Shown: one piece after another, positions 6,899 through 14,601 of the stretch
Numbering within the stretch: the stretch's first letter is position 1
Layout: the number at the start of each line of letters is the position of its first letter
DNA from: Lysobacterales bacterium
GTDB taxonomy: Bacteria > Pseudomonadota > Gammaproteobacteria > Xanthomonadales > Marinicellaceae
Direction of reading: 5' to 3'
NCBI GenBank assembly: GCA_026990095.1
Contig: JALSIL010000272.1
Location: 1 to 18,010, forward strand
Length of the DNA stretch: 18,010 nt
Notes under the pieces: generated by a model
Seen by the model: the letters and a program-made list of their open reading frames with translations, nothing else
Database searches by the model: none
Told to the model about the DNA's origin: nothing
Position numbers and translations under genes: made by a program

Positions 6899-8328
6899 TG
6901 TTTTGGTCCCATCATGTTAATAAAAAAGGGTTCATAATTAAAATCACTCAAGCATTCTGTTTTCAGTTCGCCTTCAGGTTTATCGATAAACTCGGTGATG
7001 ATTTTTGGCATACAACCGGTAGGAAAAACATTGTGCCCTTGCCCTTTGGCAATTAAATGCTGCGAATGCGGCAAAGTTTTCATGGCTATTTCTGCAAATT
7101 CTGGCGGTGTCACAGGATCCAATTCCCCAGACAGCAATAAAAAGGGCAAATCTGAAACAACAGGTTCTTTAAAGCTGGCAACACTATTAACATGAGGCCA
7201 GACATCGCAACTCTTTTGCGTTTTTTCTAAAAAGTCTTTTCCAAAAATAGTGTTGTCATTGGAATCTTCAATGCGATAAAAAGGCACATCTTCACTACAA
7301 ACAATTGATAACTCCACATTAGTCATGCCTTCTTGTAACATGGAACTAATGGCATTTGCCTGTGCTGCGAGGGTTTCATAGTGACCCTGGTTGGCTTTTG
7401 AAATCATCAAAGGCAAAAGAGCCATTGTTTTTGCGGAATAAGAAAACATTCTTATGGCAATGGCTAAGGATTGTTTTGTTAAGGTGACGTCTTCGTATTC
7501 GCCTGTCATGTAGTTTTGCAACCTTATGACGGGTTTATCGGCTTTAACCTTTTCAAAAAGTTGCCACATTTGTTCTTCAACATCACCAAAAGCTTCACGA
7601 CAGGCTTGTTGCTTTTGGCATTGTTCAAACTGTTTTCGCAAGGCATTAATGAGATTTTTTTCATGCGATTGGGCTAAAGCTTCTTGCTGAGGCACGACGC
7701 CATCAAGAATTACTGAACGAATAGAATCTGGAAACATCTTGACATAAGTTAGGGCTTTTCGAGTGCCGTAAGAAATGCCAAGTAAATTCCACTTATCAAT
7801 TGAAAGGGCTTTTCTGACTTCTTCTAAATCTTTAATGGACTCGGTGGTGGTGTAAAAACGCGTATCTGCATCGAGTTTATCCACACACTCCATCAAGGCA
7901 GGTATATACAAAGATTCGTCTTCTAACAGTTTTTCTTGCAAGGATTCATCAAAATCGCATTTTAACGGGTTAGACTTGCCCGTTCCACGTTGATCAACAA
8001 GCACCACATCGCGGTCTTTTAAAATGCCAACAAAAGCAGGATAAACGCCGGCATAAGATTCAACAGCCGATTGCCCCGGCCCTCCTGCCAACATAATAAC
8101 GGCGTCGGTTTTCTTTTTTATTGATTTACTGCGAATAATGGCAATATTCAAGTCAATCATGCGAGACGGGTTTTCTCGATTTTCGGCCACAGATAAAATG
8201 CCACATTCGGCTTTAACTTTGTTGGTGCTGTTTTGTGCACCAATTCTGCACTCGGTTAATTCTATGGCACAAACCTGTATGCCAAAAAACAGAGCACTGA
8301 TTGAAACGGCTAGTTTTATTTTTTTCAT
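6895..8328 (-). CDS. Secreted alpha/beta hydrolase, peptidase S33 (tripeptidyl/prolyl aminopeptidase-like)
   Basis: A 477-residue enzyme with a signal peptide (about 1-21). It has the oxyanion-loop motif GGPG (82-85) and the DQRGTGKS motif (112-119) typical of S33 aminopeptidases. The nucleophile elbow is GISYG with Ser186, and Asp404 (in ELDPVTPP) and His432 (in GQGHN) complete the triad. A C-terminal TAP-like extension is present. The family cleaves N-terminal residues or short peptides, and here it would act in the periplasm. The frame is open up to 8379, but ATG 8328 is chosen because AAGGGA precedes it and the signal peptide begins there. It is the first gene of a four-gene operon with NatAB-like transporter genes, so it may process or degrade something the transporter handles. 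Confidence 0.88.
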   Translation of the reverse strand: MKKIKLAVSISALFFGIQVCAIELTECRIGAQNSTNKVKAECGILSVAENRENPSRMIDLNIAIIRSKSIKKKTDAVIMLAGGPGQSAVESYAGVYPAFVGILKDRDVVLVDQRGTGKSNPLKCDFDESLQEKLLEDESLYIPALMECVDKLDADTRFYTTTESIKDLEEVRKALSIDKWNLLGISYGTRKALTYVKMFPDSIRSVILDGVVPQQEALAQSHEKNLINALRKQFEQCQKQQACREAFGDVEEQMWQLFEKVKADKPVIRLQNYMTGEYEDVTLTKQSLAIAIRMFSYSAKTMALLPLMISKANQGHYETLAAQANAISSMLQEGMTNVELSIVCSEDVPFYRIEDSNDNTIFGKDFLEKTQKSCDVWPHVNSVASFKEPVVSDLPFLLLSGELDPVTPPEFAEIAMKTLPHSQHLIAKGQGHNVFPTGCMPKIITEFIDKPEGELKTECLSDFNYEPFFINMMGPKQ

Positions 8329-8359
8329 TGTTCCCTTGTTTGGTTTTTTATTCAGGGAT

Positions 8360-8368
8360 ATTATGCCA
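8360..8368 (-). promoter_or_regulatory. Extended -10 promoter of the hydrolase-NatAB operon
   Basis: On the minus strand, TGGCATAAT at 8360-8368 fits an extended -10 element (TGn plus CATAAT). No good -35 hexamer stands at the usual distance, as is common with extended -10 promoters. Predicted initiation near 8353 leaves about 25 bases before ATG 8328. Confidence 0.45.
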
Positions 8369-8387
8369 AATTTAAACAAACAAGACA

Positions 8388-8436
8388 GTGCTAATAGTCA
8401 CTATTTAGCACATGTGCTAAAATCATTAAATTTAAT
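8388..8436. promoter_or_regulatory. Candidate operator: three GTGCTAA half-sites, including an 18-bp palindrome, before modA
   Basis: TTTAGCACATGTGCTAAA at 8404-8421 is a perfect 18-bp palindrome. A third copy of its half-site, GTGCTAA, lies at 8388-8394, so the half-sites are GTGCTAA, TTAGCAC and GTGCTAA. A separate perfect palindrome, ATTAAATTTAAT, follows at 8425-8436. A possible modA -10 box, TAAAAT (8418-8423), overlaps the right half, so a bound regulator would block it. The sequence does not resemble the E. coli ModE box as remembered, and no regulator gene is adjacent. Confidence 0.5.
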
Positions 8437-8445
8437 AGCAGTTTA

Positions 8446-9183
8446 ATGACACATAGTATTCGATATTTTCTTCTAATAAGTTTTTTTCTAAGTCTTGGTG
8501 CATGCAATAGCCAAAAAGAGGTGATAAATATTGCGGTTGCCAGCAATTTTGAAAAAATCTTAAAGGTAATTATAAAAAAATATGAGCAAACCCATCACAA
8601 TACCTCCATTAATATAATTTCTGGTGCATCAGGCGTATTAACCAATCAAATAGTAAACCATGCACCCTTTGATTTATTCTTATCTGCCGATACACAAAAG
8701 CCACTATTCATTTATAACAATAACCCTTCATTAAGGCAGCCACACGTCTATGCCATTGGTCAATTAGCCTTGTGGATACCAAAAAGCAACAAAAAAGGTT
8801 TCTGCATCAAAACGTTAAATGAAATAAAGTCATTGGTTATAGCCAACCCAAAAACGGCACCTTATGGAGCTGTTGCGAATAAAATATTAGCCAACCACAA
8901 CATTAAAGTGGAGAAGACGATTTTTGCAGCTAACATCGCCCAATCTTTTTTATACACTCAAAACCACTATGCTGAGGCTGGTTTTGTTGCCTACTCAATG
9001 CTAAAAGGCAATGATGAAGGTTGCCAACAAATTTTTCAACACCAAGAATTAAGTCAGTCCATGATTTTATTAACGGATAAAGCCAAGGGCATCTACGATT
9101 TTATTCTCTCTGGAGAAATTCAGAAACTTATTGAAGAATCAGGCTATAATACGGCAAATTTAGAAAGGACTGTTGCCAAATAA
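8446..9183 (+). CDS. modA: Molybdate ABC transporter substrate-binding lipoprotein ModA
   Basis: A 245-residue extracytoplasmic binding protein with a lipobox LSLGAC, so Cys20 should be lipidated and the protein anchored in the membrane. Family motifs are AVASNF (30-35), which corresponds to the first oxyanion-binding loop, SGASG (59-63), which is the second, and the PFDLFLSAD segment. APYG and the late GFVAYS element also fit ModA. It captures molybdate (possibly tungstate) for the ModBC channel. No clear Shine-Dalgarno sequence precedes ATG 8446, but the signal peptide starts there. It is the first gene of modABC, immediately followed by modB. Confidence 0.93.
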   Translation: MTHSIRYFLLISFFLSLGACNSQKEVINIAVASNFEKILKVIIKKYEQTHHNTSINIISGASGVLTNQIVNHAPFDLFLSADTQKPLFIYNNNPSLRQPHVYAIGQLALWIPKSNKKGFCIKTLNEIKSLVIANPKTAPYGAVANKILANHNIKVEKTIFAANIAQSFLYTQNHYAEAGFVAYSMLKGNDEGCQQIFQHQELSQSMILLTDKAKGIYDFILSGEIQKLIEESGYNTANLERTVAK

Positions 9184-9858
9184 ATGATGTCTATTGATTT
9201 AACTTCTTTGTGGCTTAGTTTTAAGCTTGCCACCATCACCGTGATTATACTGCTTATTGTTGGCATTCCTTTAGCAAAATGGCTGGCGTTCTCTAAACAT
9301 AAATCAGTACCATTTGTGACATCCATTGTTGTATTGCCTTTAGTCTTGCCACCAACAGTCTTGGGTTTTTATTTGTTGGGTCTTATGCGCAATGATTCGT
9401 GGTTGGGTTCTTTATTTATCCAATTAACGGACTCTCAACTTATCTTTAGTTTTACTGGGTTGGTTATTGCTTCGGTTGTCTATTCATTGCCTTTTGTGGT
9501 GCAACCCATAGTCAATAGCTTTCATCATATTGGTGATAATACGGTTAGAACGGCTCAATCAATAGGTGCCAGCCAACGCACAATCTTTTGGAAAATAATT
9601 TTGCCGCTTTCAAAAAAAGGTATTGTTTCTGCAGCTATTTTGGGTTTTGTGCACACGCTTGGAGAATTTGGCGTGGTGTTAATGGTCGGTGGTAATATTC
9701 CCAATCAAACCCGAGTGGTGTCAATTGAAATATTTAATCATGTTGAGAACTTGGAGCTGCAACAAGCCAATCAACTGTCATTAATTTTACTAGTTATTTC
9801 ATTTGCCGTTATCTTGTGGATGAATTTTAACAATAAAAATACGCCAATACTCACATGA
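9184..9858 (+). CDS. modB: Molybdate ABC transporter permease ModB
   Basis: A 224-residue inner-membrane permease with about five membrane helices, the usual ModB length. The EAA coupling loop for the ATPase is seen at 122-141 (AQSIGASQRTIFWKIILP region), followed by the conserved GEFGVVLMVGGNIP segment at about 160-173. It starts directly after the modA stop codon with two adjacent ATG codons (9184 and 9187), and either could be used. An AAGGA sequence lies within the end of modA. Its last codons overlap modC by 4 bases. Confidence 0.94.
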   Translation: MMSIDLTSLWLSFKLATITVIILLIVGIPLAKWLAFSKHKSVPFVTSIVVLPLVLPPTVLGFYLLGLMRNDSWLGSLFIQLTDSQLIFSFTGLVIASVVYSLPFVVQPIVNSFHHIGDNTVRTAQSIGASQRTIFWKIILPLSKKGIVSAAILGFVHTLGEFGVVLMVGGNIPNQTRVVSIEIFNHVENLELQQANQLSLILLVISFAVILWMNFNNKNTPILT

Positions 9859-10778
9859 AAATTGCCATCACTTCAAAAAGGCTCAATTACCGTTATCAAA
9901 TAGAATGTGCTGATAAGGGCATAGTTGGTGTTTATGGAATTTCTGGCAGCGGCAAATCCAGTTTACTCGATGCCATTGCGGGTTACCATGAAGACAGACT
10001 TGGAATAGTTGAATACAATAATAAAGAACTCAAAGGCATAATTAAGTGTTGCTACATGAGCCAACACCCCATACTCTTTGCTCACTGGACGGTTGAGGAA
10101 AACCTTCAATTTGCCTTAACTCATGCCAGTCAAAACTCCAAGGATAAAGAGCAATTAGTGCAACACCTTGGTTGTGAAAAATTATTAAAGATGTACCCAA
10201 ATCAACTCTCAGGTGGAGAAAAACAACGCATTGCCTTTGTGCGAGCCTTGTTGCAAATCGAGAAGAACAGCTTAGTTTTGCTTGACGAACCGTTTTCCGC
10301 TTTGGATAAAAAAATGCGAAAAATTGCTTTGGATTTGCTTGAGCAATACAAACAAAGCTGTTTGATTTTATTAGTAACTCATGAAATAGCAGAGCTGTAT
10401 CAAGTAGCCGATACATTGCTGTACTTAAAAAACAATACGGTAAGTTATCAAAACAGCATTGAGATGGCAATGGCAAGTGGTCATGAATCATTACCCGTTG
10501 CAAGCACAGTCACCATTGATGGGCAGCCACGGATTGTTTTTGCTGAAGATGTCAGCATTGCCTTGCAAAAAAACCCCGAATCCAGCATATCTTACCAACT
10601 GGAATCTCACATTACGGCTTTACAAACGCAAACGAATGTGACTCTTGTAAAATTAAGCTACAGCAAGGAGAAACAATTTATTTACGCCCGACTAATGACA
10701 GATTCCATAAAAAAGTTAAACCTGTTTGTTGGCAAAAAAGTCTTTGCTTGTTTTAAATGTTCAAATTTTATGGATTAA
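9855..10778 (+). CDS. modC: Molybdate ABC transporter ATPase ModC
   Basis: A 307-residue ATPase that drives molybdate import through ModB. It shows Walker A GISGSGKS (28-35), a Q-loop glutamine at 70, signature LSGGEKQ (118-124), Walker B VLLDEP (141-146) and the switch His176 in VTHE. The C-terminal part (about 235-307) fits one molybdate-binding TOBE/MOP-type domain with the usual VTLVKLSY-type strand. It is shorter than the roughly 350-residue E. coli protein. The ATG overlaps the modB stop (ATGA), indicating coupled translation. It is the last gene of the unit and converges on nosL. Confidence 0.93.
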   Translation: MKIAITSKRLNYRYQIECADKGIVGVYGISGSGKSSLLDAIAGYHEDRLGIVEYNNKELKGIIKCCYMSQHPILFAHWTVEENLQFALTHASQNSKDKEQLVQHLGCEKLLKMYPNQLSGGEKQRIAFVRALLQIEKNSLVLLDEPFSALDKKMRKIALDLLEQYKQSCLILLVTHEIAELYQVADTLLYLKNNTVSYQNSIEMAMASGHESLPVASTVTIDGQPRIVFAEDVSIALQKNPESSISYQLESHITALQTQTNVTLVKLSYSKEKQFIYARLMTDSIKKLNLFVGKKVFACFKCSNFMD

Positions 10779-10822
10779 CCCTTTCTCCAGTCAGATGCTA
10801 TTTACCCAAGTCTCAATAAAGC

Positions 10823-10877
10823 AAATCACAACCTTTATTTTGACATTTTTGTTACCTCGCTGCTTCCATTGTGATTT
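10823..10877. repeat. Inverted repeat in the modC-nosL convergent gap
   Basis: AAATCACAA (10823-10831) and TTGTGATTT (10869-10877) form a perfect 9-bp inverted repeat with a 37-base loop, inside the 178-base gap between the convergent modC and nosL stop codons. The loop is long and no clean U-tract follows, so it is only a weak candidate for a two-way terminator. No better one is visible in this gap. Confidence 0.35.
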
Positions 10878-10956
10878 CTATATCGGCATTTGGGGATTAT
10901 TTCAACATTACTTAAAACAGCGATGCAGTGTAATATTAGTAAACTTTAGCAAAACA

Positions 10957-11520
10957 TTATTTTTTACTTCCACACTTCATTGAGCCACCACATTTCATGC
11001 GTTCATTAGGATCCATTTCAGACATGTCTCCCTGTGAATGGAGGTAATCATCGCTGATTTCTGCAACAGAGTTTACCAACTCGCCTCCGTTGGCTTTAAT
11101 AAACTCCTCTGCAATTTTTTTATCAGAAAAAGGGATGGTTTCGGGCATACCCATGCCGCCTTTTTTGCGAGATTTTATTACGAATACGGCTTTATTGAGT
11201 TCCACCCAGATGTCTTTGACGTTGCGATAATCTGGATTTTTTGCCATATCATGGGCGTAGATGACAGCTATATTATCGGCTTCTTCAGGAGTGCGAGTAA
11301 AAGTAATGGCATCACGCACATCGACAAACCAGATGGGTTTGTTTTTATCATCGAGCCATAATTGGGCTTTGGGCCCTGCGTGATCGGCAACAATCATTTG
11401 CATATAATAACCGACATCATCTGGCGTGAGGGCAACGGGTTTTGGCCTTTTTTTTGGTGCATCATCGCCTCCGCATGAGGTTAGTAAGATGATGGATAAA
11501 AATAGGAATAACTTTTTCAT
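10957..11520 (-). CDS. nosL: Copper-binding lipoprotein NosL
   Basis: A 187-residue outer-envelope lipoprotein with lipobox LLTSC (Cys16). It carries NosL family features: the MQM segment near 40, a WFVDVRDA strand, methionine-rich MGMPE, and the PFSDKKIAEEFIKANGGELV stretch. NosL binds Cu(I) and helps deliver copper to nitrous oxide reductase, probably by docking on NosDFY. The C-terminus is unusual in having two MKCG motifs (residues 175-178 and 181-184), giving an extra Cys/Met pair set after Asp/Glu-rich sequence. The ATG overlaps the nosY stop (ATGA), so it closes the nosDFYL string. Confidence 0.93.
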   Translation of the reverse strand: MKKLFLFLSIILLTSCGGDDAPKKRPKPVALTPDDVGYYMQMIVADHAGPKAQLWLDDKNKPIWFVDVRDAITFTRTPEEADNIAVIYAHDMAKNPDYRNVKDIWVELNKAVFVIKSRKKGGMGMPETIPFSDKKIAEEFIKANGGELVNSVAEISDDYLHSQGDMSEMDPNERMKCGGSMKCGSKK

Positions 11521-12338
11521 AATTTAACTCTTTTGAATAATAATAACGCTAAAAGCAAGGGTACAACTAACCATGCTAGCATTGATAAGCTCAACAAGCC
11601 AAAAGATAAGGTGTTAACCTCGCCGATGGCTTGCATGGCGGAGAATTGATTGACTTGCTCGGTGGATAAACTCATCAGTCTAAAAATATCCACAGGGTTT
11701 GCCATCAATAAACCATTAACTTGAGAGGCATTTAAGCCTTTGCCAGTTTCACTAACCAATAGCCCTAATAAGGCTAGGTCGAACAACATGACGAAGACCA
11801 ACCATAAACCAATAGCAATGCCTGCAGCACTGCTGCGTTGTTTGACCAAGACACTGACAATATAACCAATACCGATAAAGACTCCTCCTAGCAGGATGGA
11901 ACTGTAAATCAAACGCCCAAAAGAAAGTATACTGTCTTTTGAGAGTTCGGATGAAACCAGTATCGGTATCACGGCAATGATATAACCGATAAAGATAGCA
12001 ATGATAACAGCAATCCAATGCCCTAAAAATTTGCCCATTAGCCACTCAAACCGAGTAATTGGAAAGGACAGTTCAAGCATTAATCGCCCTTGTTCTTTTT
12101 CACCAACCACCGAATCGTAGCTAATAAACAAGGCAATAAGCGGCACTAAAAAAATGGACAGACTCGACAAACTCGCAACCTGAACGGTGAGTCTATCGAC
12201 TTTTACTGCCCCTGTTGTACTGCTGCCAATACTGACCAAGGTTAAGCCTAATGCTGCCAAGATAATTATCATAGCTATTAAATAACGATTGCTTAAGGAA
12301 TTGCGTAACTCGCGTGCTAGGATTGTAAAAATGTTCAT
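11517..12338 (-). CDS. nosY: NosY, ABC-2 type permease of the NosDFY complex
   Basis: A 273-residue inner-membrane protein with about six hydrophobic helices (near 20-38, 55-75, 105-127, 143-163, 170-195 and 248-268). The cytoplasmic segment SYDSVVGEKEQGRLMLELSF, at about 73-92, is characteristic of NosY. Together with the NosF ATPase and the periplasmic NosD it forms the machine that matures the tetranuclear Cu-S (CuZ) centre of NosZ. Start and stop codons overlap those of nosF and nosL by 4 bases (ATGA), as expected for a stoichiometric complex. Confidence 0.93.
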   Translation of the reverse strand: MNIFTILARELRNSLSNRYLIAMIIILAALGLTLVSIGSSTTGAVKVDRLTVQVASLSSLSIFLVPLIALFISYDSVVGEKEQGRLMLELSFPITRFEWLMGKFLGHWIAVIIAIFIGYIIAVIPILVSSELSKDSILSFGRLIYSSILLGGVFIGIGYIVSVLVKQRSSAAGIAIGLWLVFVMLFDLALLGLLVSETGKGLNASQVNGLLMANPVDIFRLMSLSTEQVNQFSAMQAIGEVNTLSFGLLSLSMLAWLVVPLLLALLLFKRVKL

Positions 12339-13243
12339 GCATCTTCCTCCTTTTTCAATAACTCATGGTAAATGGTTTCTAAACTAGCATCTAACAAGCG
12401 TAAATCGCTAACAGCGGTGTTGCTACTGATATAGGCTAGTGCAGGAAGTTTGTTATTGTAATCAACTGTTATATGTGCCACATTTTCACTATAGTCTAGT
12501 TTGCCAAACTGTTTTAACCCTTGGTAAAAATCGACCGAAGCATTTGTAGTTTGTATTTCTATGATTACTGGCAATTTAAGCGAATCTCGATACTCGGCGA
12601 TGTTACAATCCATCAATACACCACCTTCGTTGAGTAATATAATGTGATCAATATAGGACTCAATATCATTTAAGGCATGGGATGAAAACATCACGGTATT
12701 GCCAGCCTTAGCATGGGCTTGCAAGGAATGGTATAGAATTTGGCGACTATCGGGATCAAGCCCTGAAGCCGGCTCATCCAATATTAATACTTTGGGGTCA
12801 CCCAACATGGCTTGAGCTAAACCAAGGCGTTGTTTCATGCCTTTGGAATAGGCACCTATTTTTTTGTGTTGGGCAAAGGCAATATTGGTGAGTTCCATTT
12901 TTTCTTGTATGTCTTGTGCACTTGTTCCCTTGAGCTTGGCGATGTATTGCATTAGTTGCAAGCCTGTGTTGTTGGGTTGGAAGTTGATGCTTTCTGGCAC
13001 AAAGCCAATTTGTTTTTTAATTTGTTTTTCGTGCTTGCCAATGGGATTAAATTGGCATAATTGCACGCTGCCTGAATTGGGTTTTATCATGCCTAATAAC
13101 AGTTTAATTAAGGTGGTTTTGCCAGCACCATTGTGTCCAATTAAAGCACAACACATACCTGGTTCTATACTAAAACTAACATCGTGCAGTATGGTTGATT
13201 GCCCATAACTAAAATTTATTTTTTGGTAACGAATATTTGTCAT
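12335..13243 (-). CDS. nosF: NosF, ABC ATPase of the NosDFY complex
   Basis: A 302-residue ATPase with Walker A GHNGAGKT (36-43), signature YSKGMKQRL (132-140, a variant of LSGGQ usual in NosF), Walker B VLILDEPASGLDP (152-164) and a switch histidine in FSSHALND. It energises NosY/NosD in CuZ assembly. Its C-terminal 80 or so residues form a small extra domain typical of the family. The start codon overlaps the nosD stop (ATGA at 13240-13243). The order D-F-Y-L is the standard one for clade I nos clusters. Confidence 0.94.
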   Translation of the reverse strand: MTNIRYQKINFSYGQSTILHDVSFSIEPGMCCALIGHNGAGKTTLIKLLLGMIKPNSGSVQLCQFNPIGKHEKQIKKQIGFVPESINFQPNNTGLQLMQYIAKLKGTSAQDIQEKMELTNIAFAQHKKIGAYSKGMKQRLGLAQAMLGDPKVLILDEPASGLDPDSRQILYHSLQAHAKAGNTVMFSSHALNDIESYIDHIILLNEGGVLMDCNIAEYRDSLKLPVIIEIQTTNASVDFYQGLKQFGKLDYSENVAHITVDYNNKLPALAYISSNTAVSDLRLLDASLETIYHELLKKEEDA

Positions 13244-14538
13244 TTTATAAAATCTTCAGGTTGTTTTGAAAGCACGCTGGCGTAATCAATGGTAAACAAG
13301 GGTTTTAATAAAGGGTAAGAATCTTGTGCTCCTCCAGGTAAAAGAGCTGGAAAATAAGATTGTGACCACTTGAGTATTTGTATTGCTGGTGAGTTTAGTA
13401 AAACTTTGGTATTGCTGTTACGCCATAAAATTTGATCAGTTATAGCATTTGGTCGATAAACCGCATCAGCAATGCCATCGGTATTTAAATCAAAGGCTAC
13501 ATGGTCGCTCCAGTAGTTGCCTTTTTTATCTGTTGACCATTCTAAATACTTGGTGCCAACGTATTTGACTTGGGTGTGGTTTTGGATAAAACTATTGCCA
13601 CTAAAATGATTGTCTTGTGAACCAGCGGTGTAATGCACGCCAATGTCACATTGTTCAAAGTGGTTATTTTTCATGGTGTTGTAGTTGGAGTTATACAACA
13701 TTAAACCTTTCTTGCAGGGCCCCAATACAATATTGTTGGTTAAGGTTGATTTATTCATGAAGTTACTGAATATGCCACGTTCAATATCATTAACCGATGT
13801 GTTGTTTTCAACCGTTAAGCCATCGGAAAACATCAAGGCGTAGCCAATTTTGTTTTTAACCGAATAATTGTGGCTGATTGTGCTATTTCGCGTGTACATG
13901 TAATGAATGCTGTAACGCAGGTTGTCAAAGTAGTTGTAGGTAAATTCGTTATTGTGACTGGTTGTTGTAAAAATACCATCTCGCCCATAACTTATGTGGT
14001 TGTGGGTCACAATTGAACCGGGCGAATTCCACACTTGCACACCGTTTCCTCGATCATTGATGCGGTGAAATTTTTGCCCAATAATGCGATTGCCTTCGAC
14101 CAAAGAGTCAATGCTTCCCCACAAATAAACACCGATGAGGTTGTCTTCTATTCGGTTGTTTTTCACCACAACATTTTTAGTGTTTTTATTGATAAAAACA
14201 CCACTGTTTTGCACAGACAAATCCAAGCCAGAATGATAAATAGAAACATTGTTTATCGTTACATTATCAGCCATTATTTTTATGGTGTTGTCGTCTCGGT
14301 TTCCTATGATTTTAGCTTGATGCGTACCAGTTAGGGTTATTGATTTTTCAATAATAAGGTTGCCATTGTAGTTCCCATCTTGCAAGTGGATAATATCGCC
14401 ATTTTCTGAATGTTCGATAATGTTTTGTAGGTTATCATCTGGACGGACATCAATTTGTTTGGCATAGGCAAACGAGTCTATTAATAAAATAAATAATAGA
14501 GTCGTTGAAATTAGTTTTTTTAAATAACGCTTTTTCAT
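13240..14538 (-). CDS. nosD: NosD, periplasmic beta-helix copper-site maturation protein
   Basis: A 432-residue periplasmic protein with a signal peptide ending AYA (about residue 26). It consists of repeated right-handed beta-helix (CASH/pectate-lyase-like) coils, with recurrent N-N and G-I/V-x-V patterns such as VVVKNNRIEDN, LVEGNRI and TVENNTS. NosD binds NosL and NosFY and passes copper to NosZ. The frame is open back to a TTG at 14565, but ATG 14538 is chosen because a typical Lys-rich signal peptide (MKKRYLKK) starts there and the TTG sits inside a hairpin. No Shine-Dalgarno sequence is visible before ATG 14538, so translation may depend on the upstream structure or on coupling. Confidence 0.93.
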   Translation of the reverse strand: MKKRYLKKLISTTLLFILLIDSFAYAKQIDVRPDDNLQNIIEHSENGDIIHLQDGNYNGNLIIEKSITLTGTHQAKIIGNRDDNTIKIMADNVTINNVSIYHSGLDLSVQNSGVFINKNTKNVVVKNNRIEDNLIGVYLWGSIDSLVEGNRIIGQKFHRINDRGNGVQVWNSPGSIVTHNHISYGRDGIFTTTSHNNEFTYNYFDNLRYSIHYMYTRNSTISHNYSVKNKIGYALMFSDGLTVENNTSVNDIERGIFSNFMNKSTLTNNIVLGPCKKGLMLYNSNYNTMKNNHFEQCDIGVHYTAGSQDNHFSGNSFIQNHTQVKYVGTKYLEWSTDKKGNYWSDHVAFDLNTDGIADAVYRPNAITDQILWRNSNTKVLLNSPAIQILKWSQSYFPALLPGGAQDSYPLLKPLFTIDYASVLSKQPEDFIK

Positions 14539-14548
14539 GGGTGTGGTT

Positions 14549-14579
14549 AATAAGAGGCATCGCAAAGATGCCTCTTATT
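14549..14579 (-). terminator. 13-bp hairpin between nosZ and nosD
   Basis: AATAAGAGGCATC (14549-14561) and GATGCCTCTTATT (14567-14579) form a perfect 13-bp stem with a 5-base loop. It lies within the 63-base gap between the nosZ stop and the nosD ATG. In the nos reading direction it is followed by AACCACACCC rather than a T-run, so it is more likely an attenuator or an mRNA-stabilising stem for nosZ than a full stop. On the opposite strand a T-rich run does follow, so it could block antisense reading. Confidence 0.75.
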
Positions 14580-14601
14580 TTTTCCTTTAGCTTGCCTTAA
14601 C

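Noticed and set aside
8329..8445. Molybdenum-cofactor riboswitch before modA
   Set aside because: The space between the likely promoter and the modA ATG is far too short, and the structure seen is a simple palindrome.
8329..8445. FNR/DNR (TTGAT-N4-ATCAA) site controlling modA
   Set aside because: No such sequence could be found by eye in this region. The nos promoter, where one would be expected, is outside the window.
8138..8446. Plus-strand gene overlapping the start of the hydrolase
   Set aside because: It is antisense to a well-supported hydrolase with catalytic motifs and has no recognisable domain. It is a shadow frame.
10726..10983. Small plus-strand protein spanning the modC-nosL gap
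   Set aside because: It overlaps the ends of both genes, has no ribosome-binding site or known domain, and reads like random AT-rich translation.
14539..14565. Longer NosD starting at TTG 14565
   Set aside because: The TTG lies in the loop of the intergenic hairpin, and the signal peptide begins at ATG 14538.
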